In this document: positions 1 to 5,706 of the stretch, in pieces
Numbering within the stretch: position 1 is the stretch's first letter
Layout of the letters: the number at the start of each line of letters is the position of its first letter
DNA from: Clostridiales bacterium UBA1777
Lineage (GTDB): Bacteria; Bacillota; Clostridia; Oscillospirales; Oscillospiraceae
Direction of reading: 5' to 3'
NCBI GenBank assembly: GCA_002315275.1
Contig: DCGN01000034.1
Span: 256 to 7,229 of the forward strand
DNA: 6,974 nucleotides
Position numbers and translations under genes: made by a program
Notes under the pieces: model-generated
What the model was told of the DNA's origin: nothing
The model's input: only the letters and a program-made list of their open reading frames with translations
Databases searched by the model: none

Positions 1-275
1 CCTACGAGCCGATTTTCGGCGATGCGGGCGAGAGCGCCTGCGTTATGGATCAGATAGGCGACACGAAGAACACGGACGAGCATTGGCTTGAGCAGATAGC
101 ACTTGAGCAGGCCATCAGCTCGCTTACGGACAGAGAAAAGCGCATCCTTGCCCTGCGGTTTTACGCGGGAAAAACGCAGATGGAGGTCGCGGAGGAGGTC
201 GGCATCTCTCAGGCGCAGGTTTCAAGGCTTGAGAAAAACGCGATATGCCGCATCAAGAAGAATATAACGGCGTGA
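1..275 (+). CDS. sigG: RNA polymerase sporulation sigma factor SigG, C-terminal end (5' truncated)
   Basis: This is the last ~90 codons of a sigma-70 family factor; the reading frame is open from base 3 and the start lies outside the window, so the Met at 45 is internal. The visible part holds the end of the linker after region 3 (EPIF...VMDQIGD) and all of region 4, including the helix-turn-helix TQMEVAEEVGISQAQVSRLE that reads the promoter -35 element. The EPI(F/Y)..(G)(D/E)...VMDQI.D segment and the GKTQMEVAEE.GISQAQVSRLEK block match SigG of Bacillus and Clostridium as I remember them. SigF is the close alternative, but the VMDQI stretch favours SigG. In known spore formers SigG directs late forespore transcription. 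The gene ends 15 bases before the convergent amidohydrolase gene, and no intrinsic terminator is visible after the stop, so its transcript probably ends inside that gene's antisense strand. Confidence 0.93.
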   Translation, partial: YEPIFGDAGESACVMDQIGDTKNTDEHWLEQIALEQAISSLTDREKRILALRFYAGKTQMEVAEEVGISQAQVSRLEKNAICRIKKNITA

Positions 276-290
276 CGTAAATAGACGGGA

Positions 291-1886
291 TCATCTGACT
301 GCTCTGACGATCTGTCCGGAAGCAGCCTTGTCATCAACAACGCCATCGCTGACAACAAGCTTTCCGTTTACGAAGACATACTTGATGCCAACAGAGTACT
401 GGCGGGGATTATCGTATGTCGCAACATCGATGACTGTGTCGGGATCGAATACTACAATGTCAGCCTTTTTGCCGGGAGCGAGAACGCCTCTGTCGTAAAT
501 GCGCATTGCTTCCGCCGGCTTGCGCGTCAGCTTATAGATAGCCTTCTCAAGCGGGAAAAGCTTGTCTTCACGGCAGTATTTGCCGAGTATCCTCGGGAAT
601 GCACCGTACACTCTCGGGTGAGGCTTGCCGCCGAGAAGACCGTCTGTGCAGGCGTTCATCTCAGGGCGCTTCATTATCTCGGTGATGCAGGGCTCGGTGC
701 CGTAGTGCTCGATCATGCCTACCATGTTATCCTCATCGAGCAGAAGATCGATAACGGCATCAACATAGTCAACACCCATCATATCACCTATCTCGACAAT
801 ATTCTTGCCGAGATATTTCTTGTTTTCTTCCTTGGTTACATCGCTTACAACAATGCCCTCGGGCGTGCAGAACTCGATGTGGTTGTCCCAAACGGTATCG
901 TCATGGAGAATATCGGACTTAATCTTTGCTCTGGTTTCGGGATCGCGCATACGCTCAAGAAGCTTGGCCGTGCCGCCGGCGTGTGCCCACGGGGGAATGC
1001 AGGCCGCCAGCATCGTGCTTCCGGCCCCGTAGGGATACTGGTCAAAGCTTATCTCATACCCCTCGGCCTCAAGCTGCTCAATAAGCTTGAAGGCCTCGTA
1101 TCTGAGCGGCTCGTTTGCTCTTCCGCCCATCTTGAAGTGGGATATGTGCAGATGAACACCGCTCTGACGCACTATCGTTGCCAGCTCCTGCATAGAGGTC
1201 ATAATGTCATTGAACTCCATACGCTGATGGACAACGAAGGGTCTGTCGTATTCAGCGAGGATGCGGCAGAGGCGTACCATTTCCTCCGTGGTGGCGTATA
1301 CACATGGAATGTATATAAGACCGCTGGACATGCCTACTGCGCCGGCGTCAAGCTCTCTGCGCAGCACCTGCTCCATCCTGCAGAGCTCTTCCTCGGTGGC
1401 GGGTCTGGCTTCGATTCCGAGAACCTCCATGCGGATGTTGCCGTGGGGGCAGAGATAAGCGTAATTTGCACAGGGATTGTTTGCTGCGATCCTGTTAAGA
1501 TACTCGTCTGCGCCGGAGAATATCCAGTCTATACTCGGATCGTCACCCTCAAGGCCGCCTATGCTGTGGCGCCACTGCCATGCAAAATCGGCGGGAACGG
1601 GAGCCATGGAAACACCGTCCTGACCGCATACCTCTGTGGTGATGCCCTGACGGAGCTTGGAAGTGATGGCTGAGTCAATGAGTATTCTGAGGTCTGAATG
1701 GCTGTGCGTGTCGATAAAGCCGGGGCAGACAGCCTTACCTCCGGCATCAACTGTTTTGTCGTACTCGCCGCAGAGCTTTGTGCCTACGGCGGTAATGATA
1801 TCGTCTTCAAATGAAATCTCACCGGAGAAGGGTCTTCCGCCATTGCCATCGAAAATTTTGCAATTTATCAGCTTCGTTTTCATCAT
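291..1886 (-). CDS. D-aminoacylase-type amidohydrolase (probable N-acyl-D-amino-acid deacylase)
   Basis: A 531-residue member of the amidohydrolase superfamily, D-aminoacylase branch, likely a cytoplasmic metal-dependent enzyme hydrolysing N-acyl-D-amino acids to a D-amino acid and a carboxylate. The N-terminal beta domain leads into the metal motif PGFIDTHSHSD (His61, His63). Further ligand or catalytic candidates are His220 (VVHQRMEF), His250 (HISHFKMGG) and Asp415 (ACTDGLLGG). The C-terminus returns to the beta sandwich with GVLAPGKKADIVVFDPD (468-482) and VFVNGKLV. Family length (~480-550) fits. Odd point: where classical D-aminoacylases have the bridging Cys in a GNCG motif, this protein reads GQDG (Asp90), with a Cys three residues earlier (Cys87). 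The specificity is therefore uncertain and another N-acyl or cyclic amide substrate is possible. AAGGAG (1892-1897) lies 5 bases before the ATG at 1886 and 8 before a second ATG at 1883, so either may be used. It follows ridA by 51 bases on the same strand and is probably co-transcribed. No terminator is visible after the stop. Confidence 0.85.
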   Translation of the reverse strand: MMKTKLINCKIFDGNGGRPFSGEISFEDDIITAVGTKLCGEYDKTVDAGGKAVCPGFIDTHSHSDLRILIDSAITSKLRQGITTEVCGQDGVSMAPVPADFAWQWRHSIGGLEGDDPSIDWIFSGADEYLNRIAANNPCANYAYLCPHGNIRMEVLGIEARPATEEELCRMEQVLRRELDAGAVGMSSGLIYIPCVYATTEEMVRLCRILAEYDRPFVVHQRMEFNDIMTSMQELATIVRQSGVHLHISHFKMGGRANEPLRYEAFKLIEQLEAEGYEISFDQYPYGAGSTMLAACIPPWAHAGGTAKLLERMRDPETRAKIKSDILHDDTVWDNHIEFCTPEGIVVSDVTKEENKKYLGKNIVEIGDMMGVDYVDAVIDLLLDEDNMVGMIEHYGTEPCITEIMKRPEMNACTDGLLGGKPHPRVYGAFPRILGKYCREDKLFPLEKAIYKLTRKPAEAMRIYDRGVLAPGKKADIVVFDPDTVIDVATYDNPRQYSVGIKYVFVNGKLVVSDGVVDDKAASGQIVRAVR

Positions 1887-1937
1887 TATCTCTCCTTCAG
1901 TATGATTTTTTAAAGTGGTATCTGAGCGGGAACGGTA

Positions 1938-2309
1938 TCAGAGCTCCGCTATTGCTTCTATCTCGCAGAGAAGGTTTCTCGGAAGCGTCTTTACAGCAAC
2001 GCAGGAGCGGGCGGGCTTGCTTACAAAGTACTTTGCATAAACAGCGTTGAAGGCCGCAAAATCGCCCATGTCGGCAAGGAAGCAGGTGGTCTTTATGACG
2101 TGCTCAAAATCGGTTCCGGCCTCCTCAAGGAGCGCCTGAATGTTCTTGCAGCACTGCTCGGCTTGAGCCTCGATGGTGCTGCCGGCTACCTCGCCCGTCT
2201 CGGGGACAAAGGCTACCTGACCGGAAGTGAAGAGAAGGCTGCCGCAGGATATCGCCTGAGAGTAGGGGCCTATTGCTGCAGGGGCTTTTTCTGTACTGTA
2301 GATTTTCAT
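1938..2309 (-). CDS. ridA: RidA family enamine/imine deaminase (YjgF/YER057c/UK114)
   Basis: A 123-residue protein of the usual RidA length. RidA trimers hydrolyse reactive enamines and imines, such as 2-aminoacrylate from serine dehydratases and 2-aminocrotonate from threonine dehydratases, to 2-oxoacids and ammonia. Family signatures run in order: AIGPYSQA near residues 12-19, FTSGQVAFVPETGE (27-40), the helix QAEQCCKNIQALLEEAG (49-65), PARSCVAVKTLP (99-110) and CEIEAIAEL at the end. Arg101 is the counterpart of the catalytic, carboxylate-binding Arg105 of E. coli RidA, so this is likely an active deaminase and not one of the Rid subfamilies that lack the Arg. GGAGG (2318-2322) sits 8 bases before the ATG, which supports the start. 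It is first in a - strand unit with the downstream amidohydrolase, divergent from the XRE-cupin gene. The PLP enzyme at 3049-4164 is the likely source of its substrate. Confidence 0.95.
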   Translation of the reverse strand: MKIYSTEKAPAAIGPYSQAISCGSLLFTSGQVAFVPETGEVAGSTIEAQAEQCCKNIQALLEEAGTDFEHVIKTTCFLADMGDFAAFNAVYAKYFVSKPARSCVAVKTLPRNLLCEIEAIAEL

Positions 2310-2404
2310 ATTTCATTCCTCCATAAAAATATTGCTTTTGCTTAAAAAGTATGATAAAATAACAAAATATGATAGAAGACACTACCGCGAAGGGAAAACG
2401 GTTG
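2310..2404. promoter_or_regulatory. Divergent promoter region between ridA and the XRE-cupin gene
   Basis: An AT-rich 95-base stretch between two divergent starts. For the + strand regulator a plausible promoter is TTGCTT (2332-2337), a 17-base spacer, and TAAAAT (2355-2360; one mismatch to TATAAT). It predicts a transcript start near 2367 and a ~38-base leader to the ATG at 2405. The near-palindromic heptamer TATGATA occurs twice, at 2350-2356 and 2368-2374, 18 bases apart. These are candidate operator half-sites for the XRE-cupin protein, but the motif is short. No convincing -35/-10 pair was found for the - strand ridA promoter, which must nevertheless lie here or close by. Confidence 0.5.
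2390..2395 (+). promoter_or_regulatory. Ribosome binding site that decides the XRE-cupin start
   Basis: AAGGGA lies 9 bases upstream of the ATG at 2405. The earlier in-frame ATG at 2369 has only an A/T-rich stretch before it with no Shine-Dalgarno sequence, and the predicted promoter would start transcription almost at that codon. This favours 2405 as the start. Confidence 0.7.
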
Positions 2405-2953
2405 ATGGATTATATACTGCAGATCGGTAAAAAAATTAAAACATACAGAAGTGCAAAGGGTATGACGGTTAAGGAGCTTGCGGCTGCGGCTCAGATAACA
2501 AGCTCAATGCTGAGCCAGATCGAGAGAGGTCAGGCAAACCCTTCGCTCAACACGATAAGAGCACTTGCCAATGAGCTTGATGTCCCTCTCTTCAAGTTCT
2601 TTGTTGATGATATATCTGAAAGCAGCGGTGTCGTTCACCCGGACAACAGAAAGCACATTATCGAAAACGGAATTGAATATGAGCTTCTCACAGAGGACAT
2701 GAGCTGCGCCATAGAATTCTGCCAGCTCACGCTTGAGCCGGGAAAGACCACAAAATTCTCAGCTCAGTGCCATAAGGGAGAAGAGGTAGCCATGGTGCTC
2801 TCCGGCTGCTTCGAGCTTTCTCTGGAAGAGGATAAGCTCATATTGAGCAAGGGTGACAGCATAAGAATCGCTCCTCAGGCCAAGCATTATTGGACGAATG
2901 CCGGTGCGGGAGAGGCAATACTTGTTTTTGCCGTAACTCCTCCGAGCTTCTGA
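2405..2953 (+). CDS. XRE-family regulator with C-terminal cupin domain
   Basis: From the preferred start this is a 182-residue transcription regulator. Residues 6-62 form the HTH_3/XRE DNA-binding domain (IGKKIKTYRSAKGMTVKELA, then TSSMLSQIERGQANPSLNTI, where SMLSQIERG is the recognition helix). A linker (65-105) leads to a cupin_2 sensor barrel at about 107-178 (LEPGKTTKF, HKGEEVAMVLSGCFEL, LSKGDSIRIAPQAKHYWTNAG). The HKGEE segment and His161 keep part of the usual cupin metal-site pattern. Family members such as PuuR and SutR respond to small metabolites, often amine, amino-acid or sulfur compounds. It is divergent from ridA and sits between the two D-amino-acid gene groups, so it probably controls one or both and itself; whether it represses or activates cannot be told. 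An in-frame ATG at 2369 would add 12 residues (MIEDTTAKGKRL) that lie outside the domain and lack a ribosome binding site. Confidence 0.92.
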   Translation: MDYILQIGKKIKTYRSAKGMTVKELAAAAQITSSMLSQIERGQANPSLNTIRALANELDVPLFKFFVDDISESSGVVHPDNRKHIIENGIEYELLTEDMSCAIEFCQLTLEPGKTTKFSAQCHKGEEVAMVLSGCFELSLEEDKLILSKGDSIRIAPQAKHYWTNAGAGEAILVFAVTPPSF

Positions 2954-2976
2954 TGACATATTATATTCCAAAACAC

Positions 2977-3008
2977 AGTTGCCGGGCAAGATGCCCGGCA
3001 ACTTTTTT
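2977..3008 (+). terminator. Strong intrinsic terminator of the XRE-cupin gene
   Basis: A perfect 12-bp GC-rich stem has its left arm at 2977-2988, loop AGA at 2989-2991 and right arm at 2992-3003. It is followed by a T tract (3003-3008, the first T pairing in the stem). It lies 23 bases after the XRE-cupin stop. Read on the - strand the same stem is followed by TGTGTTTT, a weaker U-rich tail, so it may also stop transcripts arriving from the PLP-enzyme gene. Confidence 0.93.
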
Positions 3009-3039
3009 GCGTATAGGGAGAGGATGACTCCCTATACGC
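3009..3039. terminator. Second perfect hairpin in the convergent gap, possible - strand transcript end
   Basis: GCGTATAGGGAG (3009-3020) and CTCCCTATACGC (3028-3039) form a perfect 12-bp stem with a 7-base loop. It starts directly after the T tract of the first hairpin and ends 9 bases from the stop of the - strand PLP-enzyme gene. On the - strand it is followed by six A residues and not by a U tract, so it is not a canonical intrinsic terminator by itself. It may protect the 3' end of the PLP-enzyme mRNA, or act in tandem with the neighbouring stem. Confidence 0.6.
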
Positions 3040-3048
3040 GTTAGCTTA

Positions 3049-4164
3049 TTACTTGATGCTCTTGGTGGTCGAGTTGCCGCGGATGTCAACATTGACGAGG
3101 TGATCCACCTCATCGCCGCGGACACCGACGTAATAATTTGTGAGGTTTGCGGTGGAGCAGGAGTGATTGGGGATGATCAGAAGCTTATCGCCGACCTTGA
3201 TGTCGGTCTTGCCGTGAACGTGCATCTTGCCGACCTCTTCGGAAAGGCTGAAAACCTCAAGCTCCGGGTGACCCTTAACAGTACCGAAGCCCTTAATGGA
3301 GTCATTGCCGTGAGCGCCCTGATCAAGGCCGAGGCACTTCGCGCCTGCGTCTACAATGTACAGATCCTCCTGAGGATGAGAGATAACGGATGCGAGAACG
3401 TACATTGCGCACTCGTCCTCTGTTGCGGTCTCGGTAGAGAGCTGGATCGTATCATTGAAGATATAGTTGCCGGGATGATAGATCTTGATGTTCTTGTCGG
3501 CAATAGAGCCCCAGAAGGTGGGGGTAGAGCCGGAGGAAACGATTTCAAGCTCGTAGCCGGCTGCGCGCAGAGCGTCGGCAGCGGTGGCGATGGAGCTGCA
3601 CTCGTCCTCAACATACTTCTGAATCTCATCATGGCACTTTGCGGAATAAACGTGACCCGGGTGAGAAGAAATGCCCTTGAAAACAAGGTTTTTGAACTGC
3701 TTCATTGCGTCGGCAAAAGCAACAGCCTTCTCCGGGAGAACACCGAATCTGTTCAGGCCGGCATTGATGATTACGGTGTAGCTGACGCATACGCCCTCTT
3801 TTTCCGCATAGGCATTGATCGCCTTTGCAGCGTCGAGATCGTCAATGCGTATGATGAAATCGGTTTTCCTGCAGAGAGCGATGACTCTCTTGATGGACAC
3901 ATCGGTGGCAACGGGATAAGCGTACATGATATGCTCTGCGCCTGCCTCGGCAAGCTTCTCAGCCTCATCAAGAGTGCCGCAGAGGTAACCGGTGCAGCCG
4001 TACTCAGCCTGCAGCTTTGCAAGCTCAGTGCTCTTGTGAGTCTTTACCATGGGCCATATCTCTTTGCCGTACTTCTTGGCTTCATCGCAGTACTTCTTTA
4101 TGTTGTGCTCCATGTAGTCAAGGTTAAGGAGTATTGCGGGGGTATAAATTTCGTAGATATTCAT
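3049..4164 (-). CDS. PLP-dependent D-serine dehydratase / D-threonine aldolase family enzyme
   Basis: A 371-residue fold-type III PLP enzyme: an alanine-racemase-like N-terminal barrel followed by the D-serine-dehydratase-like C-terminal domain. The expected Schiff-base lysine is Lys41 in PMVKTHKS. Other cofactor-site signatures are INAGLNRFGV (133-142), SSHPGHVY (167-173), SSGSTPTF (210-217, phosphate loop) and YHPGNYIFND (229-238). His334 and Cys336 in IPNHSCST match the HxC pair that binds zinc in eukaryotic-type D-serine dehydratase. The two reactions of the family are deamination of D-serine or D-threonine to a 2-oxoacid plus ammonia, and retro-aldol cleavage of D-threonine to glycine plus acetaldehyde. 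The nearby ridA and the HxC pair favour the dehydratase, but this is inference. The best ribosome binding site, AAAGG (4177-4181), is 12 bases from the ATG, rather far. It is the last gene of the - strand group and has its own likely promoter. Confidence 0.88.
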   Translation of the reverse strand: MNIYEIYTPAILLNLDYMEHNIKKYCDEAKKYGKEIWPMVKTHKSTELAKLQAEYGCTGYLCGTLDEAEKLAEAGAEHIMYAYPVATDVSIKRVIALCRKTDFIIRIDDLDAAKAINAYAEKEGVCVSYTVIINAGLNRFGVLPEKAVAFADAMKQFKNLVFKGISSHPGHVYSAKCHDEIQKYVEDECSSIATAADALRAAGYELEIVSSGSTPTFWGSIADKNIKIYHPGNYIFNDTIQLSTETATEDECAMYVLASVISHPQEDLYIVDAGAKCLGLDQGAHGNDSIKGFGTVKGHPELEVFSLSEEVGKMHVHGKTDIKVGDKLLIIPNHSCSTANLTNYYVGVRGDEVDHLVNVDIRGNSTTKSIK

Positions 4165-4210
4165 TATTCAGTCTTACCTTTCAGAATCAAACACACAAAA
4201 CGGATATATA

Positions 4211-4219
4211 ATTATATCA
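4211..4219 (-). promoter_or_regulatory. Extended -10 promoter of the PLP-enzyme gene
   Basis: On the - strand the sequence reads TGATATAAT: a consensus TATAAT (4216 to 4211) with a TG one base upstream (4219-4218). This is a textbook extended -10, 46 bases before the start codon. The -35 position is poor: TGTAAA at 4238-4233, with a 16-base spacer, overlaps one arm of the perfect inverted repeat described separately. This suggests the PLP-enzyme gene can be transcribed apart from the permease, and that the repeat may control it. Confidence 0.65.
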
Positions 4220-4232
4220 CATTTTCTGCGGA

Positions 4233-4265
4233 TTTACAGCGGTCAATTAACTTGACCGCTGTAAA
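4233..4265. repeat. Perfect 14-bp inverted repeat upstream of the PLP-enzyme gene
   Basis: The arms TTTACAGCGGTCAA (4233-4246) and TTGACCGCTGTAAA (4252-4265) are exactly complementary around the 5-base spacer TTAAC. The repeat lies 29 bases past the permease stop and covers roughly -29 to -61 relative to the start predicted from the extended -10. As RNA it would make a stable hairpin. On the + strand it is followed by ATTTTT, as in a terminator, but no + strand gene leads into it. On the - strand, where transcription is expected, the following bases are TCCGCAG with no U tract. It is therefore either an atypical permease terminator or a protein-binding operator. Confidence 0.75.
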
Positions 4266-4294
4266 ATTTTTACTTAGCAAGCTTCAGTGGGCGA

Positions 4295-5653
4295 TCAATA
4301 CAGACCGGGCAGGAAGCCGGAGCAGGCGTTGATGATGAGCAGAACTGCGAAGCCGACGAGAGCGGCAAGCAGAGAAGGAATGAAGGTGGTCATAGTGCAG
4401 TCCTTGGAGTTGAGGTCGTTCATTCTCTCGGGGAACCAGAAGGTAACGTCGGTGGGGAGAGTACCTGCGGTTGCGCCAAGGCAGATGGACATACCTGCAA
4501 CAACAGGGGAAAGACCGGTCTCTACGCATGCGGGGCCTGCAATGGCGACAGCTGCGAGCATAGCTGCAGTGCCGGAGCCGACTGCTGCGCGGATAGCGAA
4601 GGCAAGGATGAAGCCGAGGAGGATGATGGGCATGTGAGCTGCGCTCATGAGAGCAACAAGGTCAGTGCTCATGGTGGTTGCGGAGAGCATTGCGGAGAAG
4701 CATCCGCCTGCGCCGACGATGAGGACGATGCCGCCTGCGCGGTCAGCAGCTGCATCGATGAAGCCCATAACGCCCTTCTTGGGGAGGTACTTGTTCAGAA
4801 CAGCACCGGTGATGAGCATGGAAGCGAACAGGGCAACGTTCTGGTTGCCGATGAAGGAAACGATGGTGTATGCAAGGCCCTCGGTGGAGAACAGGGACCA
4901 GATGGAGCCGAGAACGATGAGGAATATGGGGAGGAGAACGAGGAGAAGAGCGGTGAGAGCAGTGGGCTTAGTGGGATCGTGCTTGAGGAGATCCTCGTCT
5001 TCAACGATCTCCTTGATGTCAGCATGGAGCTGAGCCATAGCAGCCTCGTCCTTCTTGGCAACGAGCTTTGCGTAACCGACACCGATAAGGAGGGATGCGG
5101 GGAGGCAGATGATAAGACCGTAGATAATGAACCAGCCGATGTTTGCGCCGATCTGGCTGCCGACAGCGAGAGGGCCGGGGGTAGGAGCAACGCAGCAGTG
5201 GGTCAACATAAGACCGGTGAAGATTGCTATAACGTAGCCCTTCATGGACTTGCGGGTGACCTTCTGGACAGCCTTGACCAGAGGAGCGGTCATGATGTAA
5301 GCAACGCCGAAGTAAATAGGAATGGAAAGAATGAAGCCGACGAGGTTAAGAGCAAGCAGGTCATGCTTCTTTCCGAACTTTCTGAGCATGCCCTTTGCAA
5401 GCTCTTCAGTAGCACCGGACTCGCCGAGGAAGTCGCCGAAAATGCTGCCGAAGATAAGGACAAGACCAAGGCTGGACATCAGAGAGCCGAAGCCTGCGGG
5501 AATCTTTGCAAGAATGTCGGACATAGGCATACCGACAATGATACCGAAGAGTATCGCTGCGCAGAAAAGGCCGACAGAAGGAGTGACCTTAAACTTAATG
5601 AGAGCGAACATAAGGATCGCAAACACTATAAGAAACGCTATCAGAGGACTCAT
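4295..5653 (-). CDS. GntP-family permease, probable D-amino-acid (DsdX-like) or organic acid importer
   Basis: A 452-residue integral membrane protein of the gluconate:H+ symporter (GntP) family, with a run of hydrophobic segments along its whole length and one charged cytoplasmic-type loop at about 198-230 (KLVAKKDEAA...KHDPTKP). Signatures include GLVLIFGSIFGDFLGESGA (63-81), LTHCCVAPTPGPLA (150-163, equivalent to the family's HxxVPPHPGPxA), the AVGSGTAAM motif (357-365) and the hydrophobic C-terminal helix. The family imports sugar acids (GntP, GntT) and, in the case of E. coli DsdX, D-serine. The neighbours here point to D-amino acids or their N-acyl forms. The start was set at the ATG at 5653 because AAAGGA (5663-5668) lies 9 bases before it. 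An in-frame TTG at 5671 would place that Shine-Dalgarno sequence inside the coding region. It follows the second deacylase by 53 bases of A-rich leader on the same strand. Confidence 0.9.
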   Translation of the reverse strand: MSPLIAFLIVFAILMFALIKFKVTPSVGLFCAAILFGIIVGMPMSDILAKIPAGFGSLMSSLGLVLIFGSIFGDFLGESGATEELAKGMLRKFGKKHDLLALNLVGFILSIPIYFGVAYIMTAPLVKAVQKVTRKSMKGYVIAIFTGLMLTHCCVAPTPGPLAVGSQIGANIGWFIIYGLIICLPASLLIGVGYAKLVAKKDEAAMAQLHADIKEIVEDEDLLKHDPTKPTALTALLLVLLPIFLIVLGSIWSLFSTEGLAYTIVSFIGNQNVALFASMLITGAVLNKYLPKKGVMGFIDAAADRAGGIVLIVGAGGCFSAMLSATTMSTDLVALMSAAHMPIILLGFILAFAIRAAVGSGTAAMLAAVAIAGPACVETGLSPVVAGMSICLGATAGTLPTDVTFWFPERMNDLNSKDCTMTTFIPSLLAALVGFAVLLIINACSGFLPGLY

Positions 5654-5662
5654 AATATGAAT

Positions 5663-5668
5663 TCCTTT
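5663..5668 (-). promoter_or_regulatory. Ribosome binding site that decides the permease start
   Basis: On the - strand AAAGGA is followed by a 9-base spacer and ATG (5653). It sits in an A-rich leader between the second deacylase stop and the permease, consistent with translation of a shared transcript. Confidence 0.75.
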
Positions 5669-5706
5669 CAAATTTTATTTTTTTGTTTTTTAAGCGTTCA
5701 GACTGA

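Noticed and set aside
45..275. A separate small regulator starting at ATG 45
   Set aside because: The frame is open upstream to the window edge, and the residues before the Met (EPIF, then the VMDQI junction) belong to the SigG linker, so this is the tail of sigG.
618..1673. Open frame of 351 codons on the + strand opposite the first amidohydrolase
   Set aside because: It runs in codon register with the real - strand gene, so it stays open only because that gene avoids TTA, CTA and TCA codons. It shows no recognisable domain, and the - strand protein is clearly real.
1925..1950. Weak hairpin AGCGG...CCGCT around the ridA stop as a terminator
   Set aside because: It has only five paired bases, a 16-base loop and no U tract, and the downstream amidohydrolase with its good ribosome binding site is more likely co-transcribed.
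4241..4257. TTGACC in each arm of the palindrome as a -35 element
   Set aside because: On the - strand it is 24 bases from the TATAAT, too far for a standard promoter. On the + strand no -10 sequence lies at the right distance. The match follows from the palindrome.
3100..4332. Open frame of 410 codons on the + strand opposite the PLP enzyme
   Set aside because: Same codon-register antisense effect. It runs through the palindrome and promoter region, shows no family motif, and the - strand frame has complete PLP-enzyme signatures.
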